Origin: Desulfobacteraceae bacterium
Lineage (GTDB): Bacteria > Desulfobacterota > Desulfobacteria > Desulfobacterales > JAABRJ01
NCBI GenBank assembly: GCA_011390985.1
Contig: JAABRJ010000526.1
Location: 1-7,470 of the forward strand
DNA: 7,470 nt
Direction: 5' to 3'
Made by a program: the position numbers and the translations under genes. Of the stretch, positions 1 to 6,768 are shown in pieces. The stretch's first letter is position 1. The number at the start of each line of letters is the position of its first letter. The notes beneath the pieces were generated by a model that did not search any database, had not been told where the DNA came from, and worked only from the letters and a program-made list of their open reading frames with translations.

Positions 1-48
1 GCCCGCAGGTTTGTCGATGACCAGAATGCCGCTTTCTTCCAGGCGCAT
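1..48 (-). CDS. truB: tRNA pseudouridine(55) synthase TruB, N-terminal fragment
   Basis: Only the first 16 codons are inside the window; the gene runs off the left edge. The reading begins MRLEESGILVIDKPAG, and the GILVIDKPAG stretch is the typical start of TruB, which makes pseudouridine 55 in the T-loop of tRNAs. The ATG at 48 lies 8 nt after the nrnA stop codon, and an AGAGGG-like ribosome binding site sits within the end of nrnA. The position after rbfA and nrnA is the expected place for truB in this operon type. The catalytic Asp region is outside the window, so the call rests on the N-terminal motif and context. Confidence 0.85.
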   Translation of the reverse strand, partial: MRLEESGILVIDKPAG

Positions 49-56
49 ATGGCCCT

Positions 57-1028
57 CTATATCTTTTGGGCCAAGTCGAAAATCTTGGATTTCAACTCCC
101 CCATGTCGGCCTCGATATTGAAGCCTGCGGCATTGCAGTGTCCGCCACCCCCGAAAGCGGCTGCGATCGCCGCCACGTCGACCGTGCCGTCAGAGCGCAG
201 GCTGACGTGGAACCGGCCGGAACCGTTTGACGGCGACTCGCCGTTGCCGTTTTCCTGAATCAGAACGGCCACCCGCACATCCTGAATGCGCTTGGCGTAG
301 TTGATGATCCCGTCGGCATCCTCCGGCAGGGTATTGGTTTCGCGCAGCATTTGACGGGTCAGGGTCATCAGGGACAGCTTGCCGTTGGTTGAAATTTCAA
401 TGGAATCGAGCGCAAGGTTCAACAGCTTGATGCGCCCCATGGAGTAAGTGCCGTAAACGTGCTGGGCCACCTCGGACGGGGTGACCCCCCGGCGCACCAT
501 TTCATCACAGATGGAAAAGGCGGCGCTGTTGGTGTTGGCGAAGCGAAACGAGCCGGTATCGGTCAAAATGCCGGTGTAGATGGCCGTCGCCACGGCCTTG
601 TCGATGGGCGTGGCGAGCTGCTTGATCAGGCGGTGGACGATTTCGGCCGTCGAGCAGGCGCTGGTGTCGATCAGTTGAAAATGGCCGAAGCCGGTGTTGG
701 TCACGTGGTGGTCGACGTTGATGATCACCGGGATTTTGTTAGCCGCCGCCGCCGCGGCACCGATGCGTTTCAGGCTGCCACAGTCTAAAATCACCGCGGT
801 GTCGAAGTCCGCCTGGCTGTCGAAGTGGCGGGTTATGGCCGCCACTCCGGGCAGAAAGCGGTAAACCGCCGGAATGAGGCTTTCGTTGTAAAGCGCGGTG
901 CGGATATTCAGGCGCTCCAGCGAAAGCCCCAAGGCCAGCAGGGAGCCGATGGCGTCACCATCCGGCTGGGTGTGGGACGCTAGGAATACCCGGCGGCTAC
1001 TCTTCAGATGGCGAACGATCTGGTCCAT
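57..1028 (-). CDS. nrnA: DHH/DHHA1 phosphoesterase, NrnA-like (oligoribonuclease / pAp phosphatase)
   Basis: A 323-residue protein of the DHH superfamily with all expected metal-binding motifs in order: PDGDAIGS (22-29), VILDCG (79-84), VDHHVTN (104-110) and LTDTGSF (154-160). The C-terminal DHHA1 substrate-binding motif GGGGHCNAAGF is at 293-303. Length and motif layout match bacterial NrnA, a cytoplasmic Mn-dependent enzyme that degrades 2-5 nt RNAs and removes the 3'-phosphate of pAp; some relatives act on cyclic or linear dinucleotides. The start at 1028 lies inside the end of rbfA (32-nt overlap), with no strong ribosome binding site, which suggests translational coupling. The N-terminus MDQIVRHLKSSRRVFLASH fits the family with no missing segment. 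Placement between rbfA and truB is common in Firmicutes and deltaproteobacteria. The family assignment is firm; the substrate cannot be read from sequence. Confidence 0.93.
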   Translation of the reverse strand: MDQIVRHLKSSRRVFLASHTQPDGDAIGSLLALGLSLERLNIRTALYNESLIPAVYRFLPGVAAITRHFDSQADFDTAVILDCGSLKRIGAAAAAANKIPVIINVDHHVTNTGFGHFQLIDTSACSTAEIVHRLIKQLATPIDKAVATAIYTGILTDTGSFRFANTNSAAFSICDEMVRRGVTPSEVAQHVYGTYSMGRIKLLNLALDSIEISTNGKLSLMTLTRQMLRETNTLPEDADGIINYAKRIQDVRVAVLIQENGNGESPSNGSGRFHVSLRSDGTVDVAAIAAAFGGGGHCNAAGFNIEADMGELKSKIFDLAQKI

Positions 1029-1380
1029 GATCCGATTTTATCGATTCAAGCAACTGGTCTATATGAGCGCCGTAATCCAATGAGTCGTCATGAAAAAACT
1101 GGAGATCCGGCATGTAGCGCAAGCCGAGTTCGGTCGCCAGCGACCGTTTCAGGTAGCCTTTGGCGCTTTCCAGGCCTTCGGCCGCCGCTTCGCGCCCGGC
1201 GGCGGTCATGGCGCTCTGAACGGTATAGTAAATCCTGGCGATCCGCAGATCACGGGTCATTTTTATCCCGGTGATGATCACCGCAGCCAGCCGGGGGTCC
1301 TTGATCTCCTTGCGGATTAACGTGGACAGGATGCGTTGGATCTGCCCCCCGACCCGCTGTGCGCGAGAAAACGGCTTCAT
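997..1380 (-). CDS. rbfA: 30S ribosome-binding factor A
   Basis: A 127-residue protein with the RbfA pattern: N-terminal MKPFSRAQRVGGQIQRILST, then KEIKDPRLAAVIITGIKMTRDLRIARIYY, an Ala-rich helix, and LGLRYMPDLQFFHDDSLDYGAHI. The single KH-like fold spans about residues 5-115, followed by a short acidic/polar tail. RbfA binds free 30S subunits and helps mature the 5' end of 16S rRNA; it matters most in the cold. The ATG at 1380 overlaps the ylxP stop as ATGA (4 nt), and its own 3' end overlaps nrnA by 32 nt, so it is translated within a tightly coupled cluster. Length is normal for the family and nothing looks broken. Confidence 0.95.
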   Translation of the reverse strand: MKPFSRAQRVGGQIQRILSTLIRKEIKDPRLAAVIITGIKMTRDLRIARIYYTVQSAMTAAGREAAAEGLESAKGYLKRSLATELGLRYMPDLQFFHDDSLDYGAHIDQLLESIKSDHGPDRSPSEE

Positions 1381-1664
1381 ATGCTGATGAGTTCCATTTC
1401 CGTATCGATGACTTCGGCTATCCCCAGGTCTTCCGCCAGGTTGAATAACTTATCGACCTTTGAGTTGATCAGCTGGCGGTCGTTGCCTGTCAGCGAAAAA
1501 CCGATTTCAGCGCGCTGGTGGATATCGTTGGCGCCGACCTCCGCCACCGATGCGTTGAAATTGTTGCGGATCTGGGAAATGATCGTTTTGACGATTCTGC
1601 GCTTGGCCTTCAGGCTGTGACAATCGTGCAACCTGAAGGTGATCATGCCGACTCCGACCACCAT
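1377..1664 (-). CDS. ylxP: DUF503 family protein (YlxP-like)
   Basis: A 95-residue protein with the DUF503 signature: MVVGVGMITFRLHDCHSLKAKRR near the start, then VAEVGANDIHQRAEIGFSLTGNDRQLINSKVDKL. This small alpha/beta family sits between infB and rbfA in Firmicutes and many deltaproteobacteria; its biochemical role is poorly defined, with a link to ribosome assembly or translation suggested by context. The start at 1664 lies 22 nt after the infB stop and puts the protein at the usual family length. A second in-frame ATG six codons later would remove the conserved first strand and is less likely. An AAGGGA segment about ten nt upstream may serve as ribosome binding site. The 3' end overlaps rbfA by 4 nt. 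Confidence 0.88.
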   Translation of the reverse strand: MVVGVGMITFRLHDCHSLKAKRRIVKTIISQIRNNFNASVAEVGANDIHQRAEIGFSLTGNDRQLINSKVDKLFNLAEDLGIAEVIDTEMELISI

Positions 1665-1686
1665 GGGGGCTTTCCCTTACCGGTTT

Positions 1687-4440
1687 TCACGCCAGCGCCG
1701 GTTTGATTTCTTCGAGGAAGAAGCACTGAATTTCGTCCCCGACTTTGATATCGTTGTAGTTCTCGATCCCGATGCCGCACTCGTAGCCGTGCTGGACCTC
1801 TTTGACATCATCCTTGAAGCGCCGCAGGGACGCGATCTTGCCCTCGAACTGGATGATGCCGTCGCGCAGCAGGCGCACCCGCTGGCCGCGCTCGATTTTG
1901 CCTTCGGTGACGTAGGAGCCCGCGATGGCACCGACCTTGGGCACGTGAAAGACCTCACGGACTTCGGCCAGGCCCAGGACCCGTTCTTCGTAGGTCGACT
2001 CCATCATGCCGACAATCGCGTCTTTGACCTCTTTGATCACATTGTAAATGATGTTGTGGTAGCGAATGTCGACATGCTCCTCGTCCGCCATATCCGCCAC
2101 CTTGGTGTTGGGTCGGACGTTGAAGCCGATGATGATCGCATCGGAAACGGCGGCCAGGGAAACGTCGGATTCCGTGATGGTGCCGGTGGCGGCGTGGATC
2201 ACGTTGATCTTGACCTCTTCGTTGGAGAGCTTGACCAGCGAATCCCGCAGGGCCTCGATCGAGCCGTCCACATCGGCCTTGATGATCAGGTTGAGGTCCT
2301 TGACCTCGCCCTCCTTCATCCTTTCGAAGAGGCTTTCGAGGCTGACCCGGCTGGTTTTGGCCAGCTCTTTGGCGCGCTGCTTCTGCGCCCGGTGCTGGCT
2401 GACCTGCCGGGCGTTCTTTTCATCGGCCAGGGCCACGAATTCGTCGCCGGCGCTCGGAACACCGGTGAGGCCCAGGATTTCCACCGGAATCGAGGGGCCG
2501 GCCTCATCCACCGGCTGCCCGAGGTCGTTTAACATCGCCCGTACCTTGCCGGAGTAGATGCCGCACACGATGGGGTCCCCGGCGCGCAGGGTGCCGTCCT
2601 GGATCAGGATCGTGGCCACCGGTCCGCGGCCGGAATCCAGCTTGGACTCCACCACGTGCCCGCTGGCCAGCTTGTTCGGGTTGGCCTTGAGCTCCAGGAC
2701 CTCGGATTGGAGCAGGATCATTTCCAGCAGGCTGTCAATTCCCTGGTTCTGTTTGGCGGAAACTTTGACAAAAATGGTGTCGCCGCCCCAGTCCTCCGAC
2801 ATCAGACCGACTTCGGCCAGTTGCCGTTGAATGCGCTCGGGATCGGCATTGGGCTTGTCCATCTTGTTGACCGCGACGATGATCGGCACTTCGGATGCCT
2901 TGGCGTGGTTGATGGCCTCGATGGTCTGGGGCATGACCCCGTCGTCGGCTGCGACCACCAGGATGACGATGTCGGTTACCTGCGCCCCGCGGGCGCGCAT
3001 CGCCGTAAAGGCCTCATGGCCGGGGGTGTCCAGAAAAACGATCTGCCCCCTGGGGGTCGAGACGTTGTAGGCGCCGATATGCTGGGTGATGCCGCCGGCT
3101 TCGCCTTCTGTCACGCGCGTTTTGCGGATGACGTCCAGCAGCGAGGTCTTGCCGTGGTCGACGTGGCCCATGATGGTGACCACGGGCGGGCGGGGCAACA
3201 GCTGATCCGGTTCATCCGTGGCGACCTTCAGGATGGTCTCCTCCTCAAAAGCGGCCTTCTCCACTTCGAAATTAAACTCCGATGCCACCAGCACGGCGGT
3301 CTCATAATCGATGGTTTGATTGACGGTCACCATCACCCCCAACCCCATGAGCTTGCCGATGATCTCGCTTGCCTTGATCCCCATGCGCTTGGCCAGTTCG
3401 GAAAGCACGATGGCGTCGTCGACCTTGATTCGCCGCTTGATGGCCTTGGGTGTGGTGATTTGCGTTTTCTGGCCCTTGGCGACCTTGACTTTGCCGCCTT
3501 TGCGGCCCTTGCGGCCGCGGCCGCCGCTGGCATACAGATCCGCGCCTTCGACGACTTCCTTGCGGCGGAAGGCGTCCTTTTTCTTGGCCAACTTCTTTTC
3601 CGGGGCCGGTTCTTCCTCCCGCTTTTTGCCTTTTTTCTTGCGGCTCTCGCGTGCTGCCGTTTCTTCGGGGCTCAAGGGCGGCGGCGTTTCAACCTTGCGC
3701 TCGGCTCGTGGCGCGGGGGCTTCGGCCTCGACCCGCTCTTCCTTTTCCGCCTGGAGGGCCCGCACCACCTCCCGGGTCGGCAGGCTGATGATCTTGGCGA
3801 CAGTGTCCCCCTTCTTGCGTTTCACCTTGACCAGCTTTTCCACCCTGACCGTGGCGGGTTTTTTCTCGGGAGCGGCTTGGCCTTCGGTTTCAACCACATG
3901 GGGCGCCTCCGCCGGGGTTGCGGTCGTCGGGGCTGCGACCAGGGTGGCGGGTGTCGGGGGGTGCACTTCGGCTGTGGGCGTGGCGGGGGCTTCTTGGGGC
4001 TGCGATTCCGCGGCGGGGGGGGAGACCTCCGGAACCGGCGCTTCAACAAACGGGGCTGCGGGCTGGGGGGAAACCACCGGGGGCTCGACGGCTTCGGTTT
4101 CCTCGGGTGCCGGTTGACTGGTCACGGGTTCCACCGCCGGCGCCTCGGCTTCGACAGCGGTGATTTCCTCCGACGGGGTTTCGGGTGCGGCAGTGGCCTC
4201 CTGCTCGGGCTTCTCAACCTCCCGTTTGCGGCGGCGAATGACGGTCGGCCGAACGCGGGTCACTTCGACGGCGGCAGCCTTCTTGCCGAAGAGTGAGCGC
4301 TTGATTTGGGCCACGGTCTCGTCCTCCAGAGAGCTCATATGACTGCGCACGGAGATGCCCATTTCCGCCATCTTGTCGAGCAGCGCTTTGTTTTTCATAT
4401 TGAGTTCCCTGGCAAGCTCATAGATCCTGATCTTTGCCAT
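1687..4440 (-). CDS. infB: translation initiation factor IF-2
   Basis: A 917-residue GTPase that brings initiator fMet-tRNA to the 30S subunit and promotes 50S joining. An IF2_N domain (MAKIRIYELARELNMKNKAL, about 1-50) is followed by a long Pro/Ala/Glu-rich linker (about 60-270), a Lys/Arg/Glu-rich stretch (about 270-315) and a second IF2_N domain (about 335-400). The G domain shows GHVDHGKT (425-432), DTPGHE (471-476), NKMD (525-528) and SAK (561-563). Domain II, the IF2 core domain and the fMet-tRNA-binding C-terminal domain ending FFLEEIKPALA complete the protein. All nucleotide-binding motifs are intact. The open frame reaches a GTG at 4494, but the ATG at 4440 is chosen because MAKIR(I/V)YELA is the conserved IF2 start and a GAGGGGGG ribosome binding site lies just before it. 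It follows nusA after a 129-nt spacer and precedes ylxP. Confidence 0.97.
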   Translation of the reverse strand: MAKIRIYELARELNMKNKALLDKMAEMGISVRSHMSSLEDETVAQIKRSLFGKKAAAVEVTRVRPTVIRRRKREVEKPEQEATAAPETPSEEITAVEAEAPAVEPVTSQPAPEETEAVEPPVVSPQPAAPFVEAPVPEVSPPAAESQPQEAPATPTAEVHPPTPATLVAAPTTATPAEAPHVVETEGQAAPEKKPATVRVEKLVKVKRKKGDTVAKIISLPTREVVRALQAEKEERVEAEAPAPRAERKVETPPPLSPEETAARESRKKKGKKREEEPAPEKKLAKKKDAFRRKEVVEGADLYASGGRGRKGRKGGKVKVAKGQKTQITTPKAIKRRIKVDDAIVLSELAKRMGIKASEIIGKLMGLGVMVTVNQTIDYETAVLVASEFNFEVEKAAFEEETILKVATDEPDQLLPRPPVVTIMGHVDHGKTSLLDVIRKTRVTEGEAGGITQHIGAYNVSTPRGQIVFLDTPGHEAFTAMRARGAQVTDIVILVVAADDGVMPQTIEAINHAKASEVPIIVAVNKMDKPNADPERIQRQLAEVGLMSEDWGGDTIFVKVSAKQNQGIDSLLEMILLQSEVLELKANPNKLASGHVVESKLDSGRGPVATILIQDGTLRAGDPIVCGIYSGKVRAMLNDLGQPVDEAGPSIPVEILGLTGVPSAGDEFVALADEKNARQVSQHRAQKQRAKELAKTSRVSLESLFERMKEGEVKDLNLIIKADVDGSIEALRDSLVKLSNEEVKINVIHAATGTITESDVSLAAVSDAIIIGFNVRPNTKVADMADEEHVDIRYHNIIYNVIKEVKDAIVGMMESTYEERVLGLAEVREVFHVPKVGAIAGSYVTEGKIERGQRVRLLRDGIIQFEGKIASLRRFKDDVKEVQHGYECGIGIENYNDIKVGDEIQCFFLEEIKPALA

Positions 4441-4475
4441 CCATCCCCCCTCATCGTTATGATGTAAGGCCCCGG

Positions 4476-4500
4476 GACGCCGCGATGTCCACACGGCGTC
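4476..4500 (-). repeat. inverted repeat in the nusA-infB spacer, infB-proximal
   Basis: On the minus strand GACGCCG (4500-4494) and CGGCGTC (4482-4476) form a perfect 7-bp GC-rich stem around an 11-nt loop. Flanking CCGG/GGCC segments could extend the helix with a bulge. No U-tract follows, so it is not a Rho-independent terminator. It lies 35 nt before the infB ATG and could act in mRNA processing, pausing or control of infB translation; the function is unknown. Confidence 0.5.
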
Positions 4501-4535
4501 GGTTTGCCCGGCCCGTCGTATCCGCCCGGATGCCG

Positions 4536-4555
4536 CTTCAGGCCCCGGCCTGAAG
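4536..4555 (-). repeat. perfect hairpin just downstream of nusA
   Basis: CTTCAGGC and GCCTGAAG form an 8-bp perfect stem with a 4-nt loop (CGGG on the minus strand), starting 14 nt after the nusA stop codon. The base after it is not T-rich (CGGCATCC), so an intrinsic terminator is unlikely. A hairpin here could stabilise the nusA 3' end, serve as an RNase site or pause polymerase before infB. It is the stronger of two inverted repeats in this spacer. Confidence 0.55.
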
Positions 4556-4569
4556 GTCAGAACGGACGA

Positions 4570-6039
4570 TTAGTCTTTCGGCTTTTCAGCGTCCCCGGCC
4601 GGTGCGGGGCCGTCTTCGGCTGCCGTCGCCGCTGGTTCCGCTTGCGTTTCGGCCTCAGTCGCCTCAGTCGCCTCAGTCGCCTCAGTCGAATCAGTCGAAT
4701 CAAACGCGGTCTCCGCGCTGGTTGCGGCGGCCGCCGCTTGCTTGGCATCTTCGGCGGCCGCGGCGGCTGCCTGCGCTTTGGCCTGGGCCGCCGCTGCGGC
4801 CGCCTGCCGCACGGCATCACGGGCCACCTGAATCAGCCGGGCCGCTTCCTCTTCGGACATGCCCCGTACCGCCAGGAGGTCCTCCACGACGGCGTGACTG
4901 ATTTCGCCGGCCGAATAAAACCCCTTTTCGACAAGTGCGTCCGCCAGGCTTGCGCTGACGTCCGGCAGCGCAAGCAGCGAGTCATAACCGGCTTGCATGT
5001 CCTGATTGTAGAGTTCTTCGCTTCGGACATCGAGGTGCCAGCCGGTCAGCTTGGACGCCAGACGCACATTCTGGCCGCGTTTGCCGATGGCCACGGAAAG
5101 AAACTCGTCGGGGACGATCACCTCCATCGATCGGTTTTCTTCATCGATGATCACCCGCGAAATCTCCGCCGGAGCCAAGGCATTGCAGACAAACTTGGCC
5201 GAATCGATATGCCAGGGAATGATGTCGATTTTTTCCCCGCGCAGTTCCTGGACGACGCTCTGAACCCGGCTGCCCTTCATGCCGACGCAGGCGCCGACCG
5301 GGTCGATGTCGGAGTCATGGGAGGCCACAGCAATTTTGGAGCGGCTTCCAGGTTCGCGCGCCGCGACCTTGATCTCCACAATGCCCTCGCTGATTTCGGG
5401 CACCTCTGTGCGGAAGAGATTGATTAAAAAATTGGCGTGGGTCCGGGAAAGGACCACCTGGGGGCCGCGGGTGTCCTGGAGGACATCCAGGATGTAGGCC
5501 CGGACGCGGTCGCCCCGGCGGTAGGACTCTCGCGGAACCTGATCGCGATGGGGAAGGACCGCCTCGGTCTGGCCCAGGTTGACGATGATGTCCCCGCGGT
5601 CGATGCGCTGGACGATGCCGTTGATGATTTCGCCCTTGCGATCGATAAAGCTGGCGTAGACCGCGTCCCGTTCGGCATCCTTCATCTTCTGGATAATGAC
5701 CTGCTTTGCAGACTGGGCCGCAATCCGGCCAAAGGTGGAGGTGTCCATTTTGATGCCCAGACTGTCGCCCGGTTCACAGTCCGGGTCCAGCGTCTGACCG
5801 TCTTCCATGCTGATCTGAAGATCCGGGTCTGAGACCTCCTCGACGACTTCGAGAAACTTGAAAACTTCCACCTCCCCGGTCTCGTCGCTGTACTGGACTT
5901 CGATGTCGATTTTGCTGCCGAATTTTTTTCTGGCGGCCGACCGAAGCGCTTCCTCAACGGCCTTGACGAGAACCTCACGATCGATTCCCTTGTCCCGGCT
6001 GACCTGCTCGATGACTCGTTTTATGTCTGCGATAAACAT
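4570..6039 (-). CDS. nusA: transcription termination/antitermination factor NusA
   Basis: A 489-residue NusA. The N-terminal RNA-polymerase-binding domain spans about 1-125 (MFIADIKRVIEQVSRDKGID at the start), the S1 domain about 134-200 (GEIINGIVQRIDRGDIIVNL), KH1 about 230-285 with GMKG at 253-256, and KH2 about 298-345 with GKRG at 319-322. A helix-hairpin-helix-like module follows at about 355-410 (LPDVSASLADALVEKGF, AVVEDLLAVRGMSEEEA). Residues 411-489 are an unusual low-complexity tail: Ala-rich, then Thr-Glu-Ala repeats, then acidic. NusA binds RNA polymerase and nascent RNA and modulates pausing, termination and antitermination. The ATG at 6039 overlaps the rimP TGA by one nt (TGATG), implying translational coupling. 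No ylxR or L7Ae-like gene follows, unlike in Firmicutes. In E. coli NusA represses its own operon; the terminator before rimP is a possible site for such control here. Confidence 0.97.
   Translation of the reverse strand: MFIADIKRVIEQVSRDKGIDREVLVKAVEEALRSAARKKFGSKIDIEVQYSDETGEVEVFKFLEVVEEVSDPDLQISMEDGQTLDPDCEPGDSLGIKMDTSTFGRIAAQSAKQVIIQKMKDAERDAVYASFIDRKGEIINGIVQRIDRGDIIVNLGQTEAVLPHRDQVPRESYRRGDRVRAYILDVLQDTRGPQVVLSRTHANFLINLFRTEVPEISEGIVEIKVAAREPGSRSKIAVASHDSDIDPVGACVGMKGSRVQSVVQELRGEKIDIIPWHIDSAKFVCNALAPAEISRVIIDEENRSMEVIVPDEFLSVAIGKRGQNVRLASKLTGWHLDVRSEELYNQDMQAGYDSLLALPDVSASLADALVEKGFYSAGEISHAVVEDLLAVRGMSEEEAARLIQVARDAVRQAAAAAAQAKAQAAAAAAEDAKQAAAAATSAETAFDSTDSTEATEATEATEAETQAEPAATAAEDGPAPAGDAEKPKD
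4652..4705 (-). repeat. 9-bp tandem repeat in the nusA 3' coding region
   Basis: Four perfect head-to-tail copies of GCCTCAGTC (plus-strand reading, 4652-4687) are followed by two diverged copies, GAATCAGTC and GAATCAAAC. In the nusA frame they encode the Thr-Glu-Ala / Asp-Ser-Thr repeat at about residues 447-463. Nine-bp units keep the frame, so copy number could vary between strains without breaking the gene. Confidence 0.85.
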
Positions 6040-6587
6040 CAGTTTTCCCCGCTGTTTTCCACAAGCCGGGCCCTGGTGATCAGCTCAAACGGGATGTCCA
6101 CGGTCTTCTCCCCGGCTTCCAGCCGAACCGCATCGCCCGCCATGCCTTTCAAGACCCCGGTGAAGTTTTTTTGCCCTTCAATTGGCCTTGCAACCCTTAC
6201 CTTGGCCCACTGCCCCACGAATCTGTCAAAATCTTCCCTCTCCCCCAGCGGACGGTTCGGCCCCGGGGAGGTCACCTCCAGGCTGTAGGGTTCCGCCACG
6301 TCCAAGGCCACATCCAGCAGGTCGCTGACCTGTCGGCTGACATGCGAGCAGTCCCCCAGGGTGATGCCGCCAGGCTTGTCCAGATACACCCGCAGAACCC
6401 TGCCGACCGGTTCGCGCCGGAATTCCACATGGATCACCTCCAGGCCCTCGGCTTCGCATGCGGGCCGCACCACATCCTTGACCAGTTGAGCGATTTCCTG
6501 CTGTCTGCGGTTCGAAAGGCGGTCTTCGGGCCCCCTCGTAGAGGGCTTCTTGGCGCTGTCCCTGGGCTTCTTTGGTCGGGCGGTCAC
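6039..6587 (-). CDS. rimP: ribosome maturation factor RimP
   Basis: A 182-residue RimP, needed for 30S subunit maturation. The N-terminal alpha/beta domain spans about 28-112 and shows LRVYLDKPGGITLGDC (65-80) and LEVTSPGPNRPL (103-114), the family's best-known motifs. The C-terminal SH3-like domain covers about 118-175. The first 25 residues are a basic extension (MTARPKKPRDSAKKPS) not present in typical RimP of about 150 residues. The start is GTG at 6587; GGGAG lies 13 nt and AGGA 2 nt upstream, both poorly spaced, so initiation may be weak or the true start uncertain. No ATG is available in the early part of the frame. A terminator hairpin ends 20 nt before the start, leaving no room for a promoter between them. 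The 3' end overlaps nusA by one nt. Confidence 0.93.
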   Translation of the reverse strand: MTARPKKPRDSAKKPSTRGPEDRLSNRRQQEIAQLVKDVVRPACEAEGLEVIHVEFRREPVGRVLRVYLDKPGGITLGDCSHVSRQVSDLLDVALDVAEPYSLEVTSPGPNRPLGEREDFDRFVGQWAKVRVARPIEGQKNFTGVLKGMAGDAVRLEAGEKTVDIPFELITRARLVENSGEN

Positions 6588-6607
6588 TGTCCTGTGATGG
6601 CTCCCTT

Positions 6608-6638
6608 AAAAAAACAAAAAACGGGCTTCAGCCCGTTT
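6608..6638 (-). terminator. Rho-independent terminator between tRNA-Gly and rimP
   Basis: On the minus strand AAACGGGC (6638-6631), loop TGAA, GCCCGTTT (6626-6619) form an 8-bp perfect stem. The T-tract overlaps the base of the stem and runs TTTTT-G-TTTTTTT down to 6608. It would end transcripts from the tRNA-Gly (and possibly pheT-MerR) promoters. Because only 20 nt separate it from the rimP GTG, transcription of rimP must either read through it or start upstream of it, so it probably works as a leader attenuator. The opposite strand has only a short T-run after the stem and no upstream gene to terminate. Confidence 0.9.
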
Positions 6639-6758
6639 CCCTTGGTGGCAAGTAAACCTTTTCTAGTGGATCGAGAAAGTTAGGAATTCATGCAACTACC
6701 ATTAAATGAATCACGCCACAAAAAAGTCTCACCCGAAATCTCGAAATTCCGGAAACGG
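6633..6758 (-). promoter_or_regulatory. possible terminator/antiterminator leader of the rimP-nusA-infB operon
   Basis: On the minus strand CCGTTTCC (6758-6751), starting 11 nt after the tRNA-Gly 3' end, is perfectly complementary to GGAAACGG (6640-6633). The latter covers six of the eight bases in the upstream arm of the terminator. If the two pair in a nascent transcript, the terminator stem cannot form fully. The intervening segment has no open frame of note and only a poor promoter candidate (TTTAAT at 6706-6701 without a matching -35). The pairing is seen in the sequence; that it regulates is inference. Confidence 0.35.
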
Positions 6759-6768
6759 CAAACAGGGT

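Noticed and set aside
3500..4260. Repetitive, GC-rich coding of the IF2 linker as a possible insertion or transferred segment
   Set aside because: Long Pro/Ala/Glu/Lys-rich linkers between the two IF2_N domains are normal in proteobacterial IF2, and the reading frame and flanking domains are intact.
2656..4296. A 546-codon open frame on the plus strand, opposite infB
   Set aside because: It is fully antisense to a well-supported IF2 gene. Its translation is a Gly/Asp/Leu/Arg/Phe-rich string with no family motif, as expected opposite a GC-rich gene full of Pro, Ala, Glu and Lys codons. The same reasoning removes the antisense frames at 1639-2532, 3320-4117 and 4504-5427.
4441..4494. Upstream GTG start for infB that would add 18 residues
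   Set aside because: The added residues (MWTSRRPGALHHNDEGGW) are unlike IF2, no ribosome binding site precedes the GTG, and the segment lies in an inverted repeat. The ATG at 4440 has a good ribosome binding site and the conserved IF2 N-terminus.
6701..6729. Candidate rimP promoter with -10 TTTAAT (6706-6701) on the minus strand
   Set aside because: The -10 matches well but the hexamer 17 nt upstream (AGACTT) does not resemble TTGACA, and 16- or 18-nt spacing is no better. It is kept only as a possibility to test by start-site mapping.
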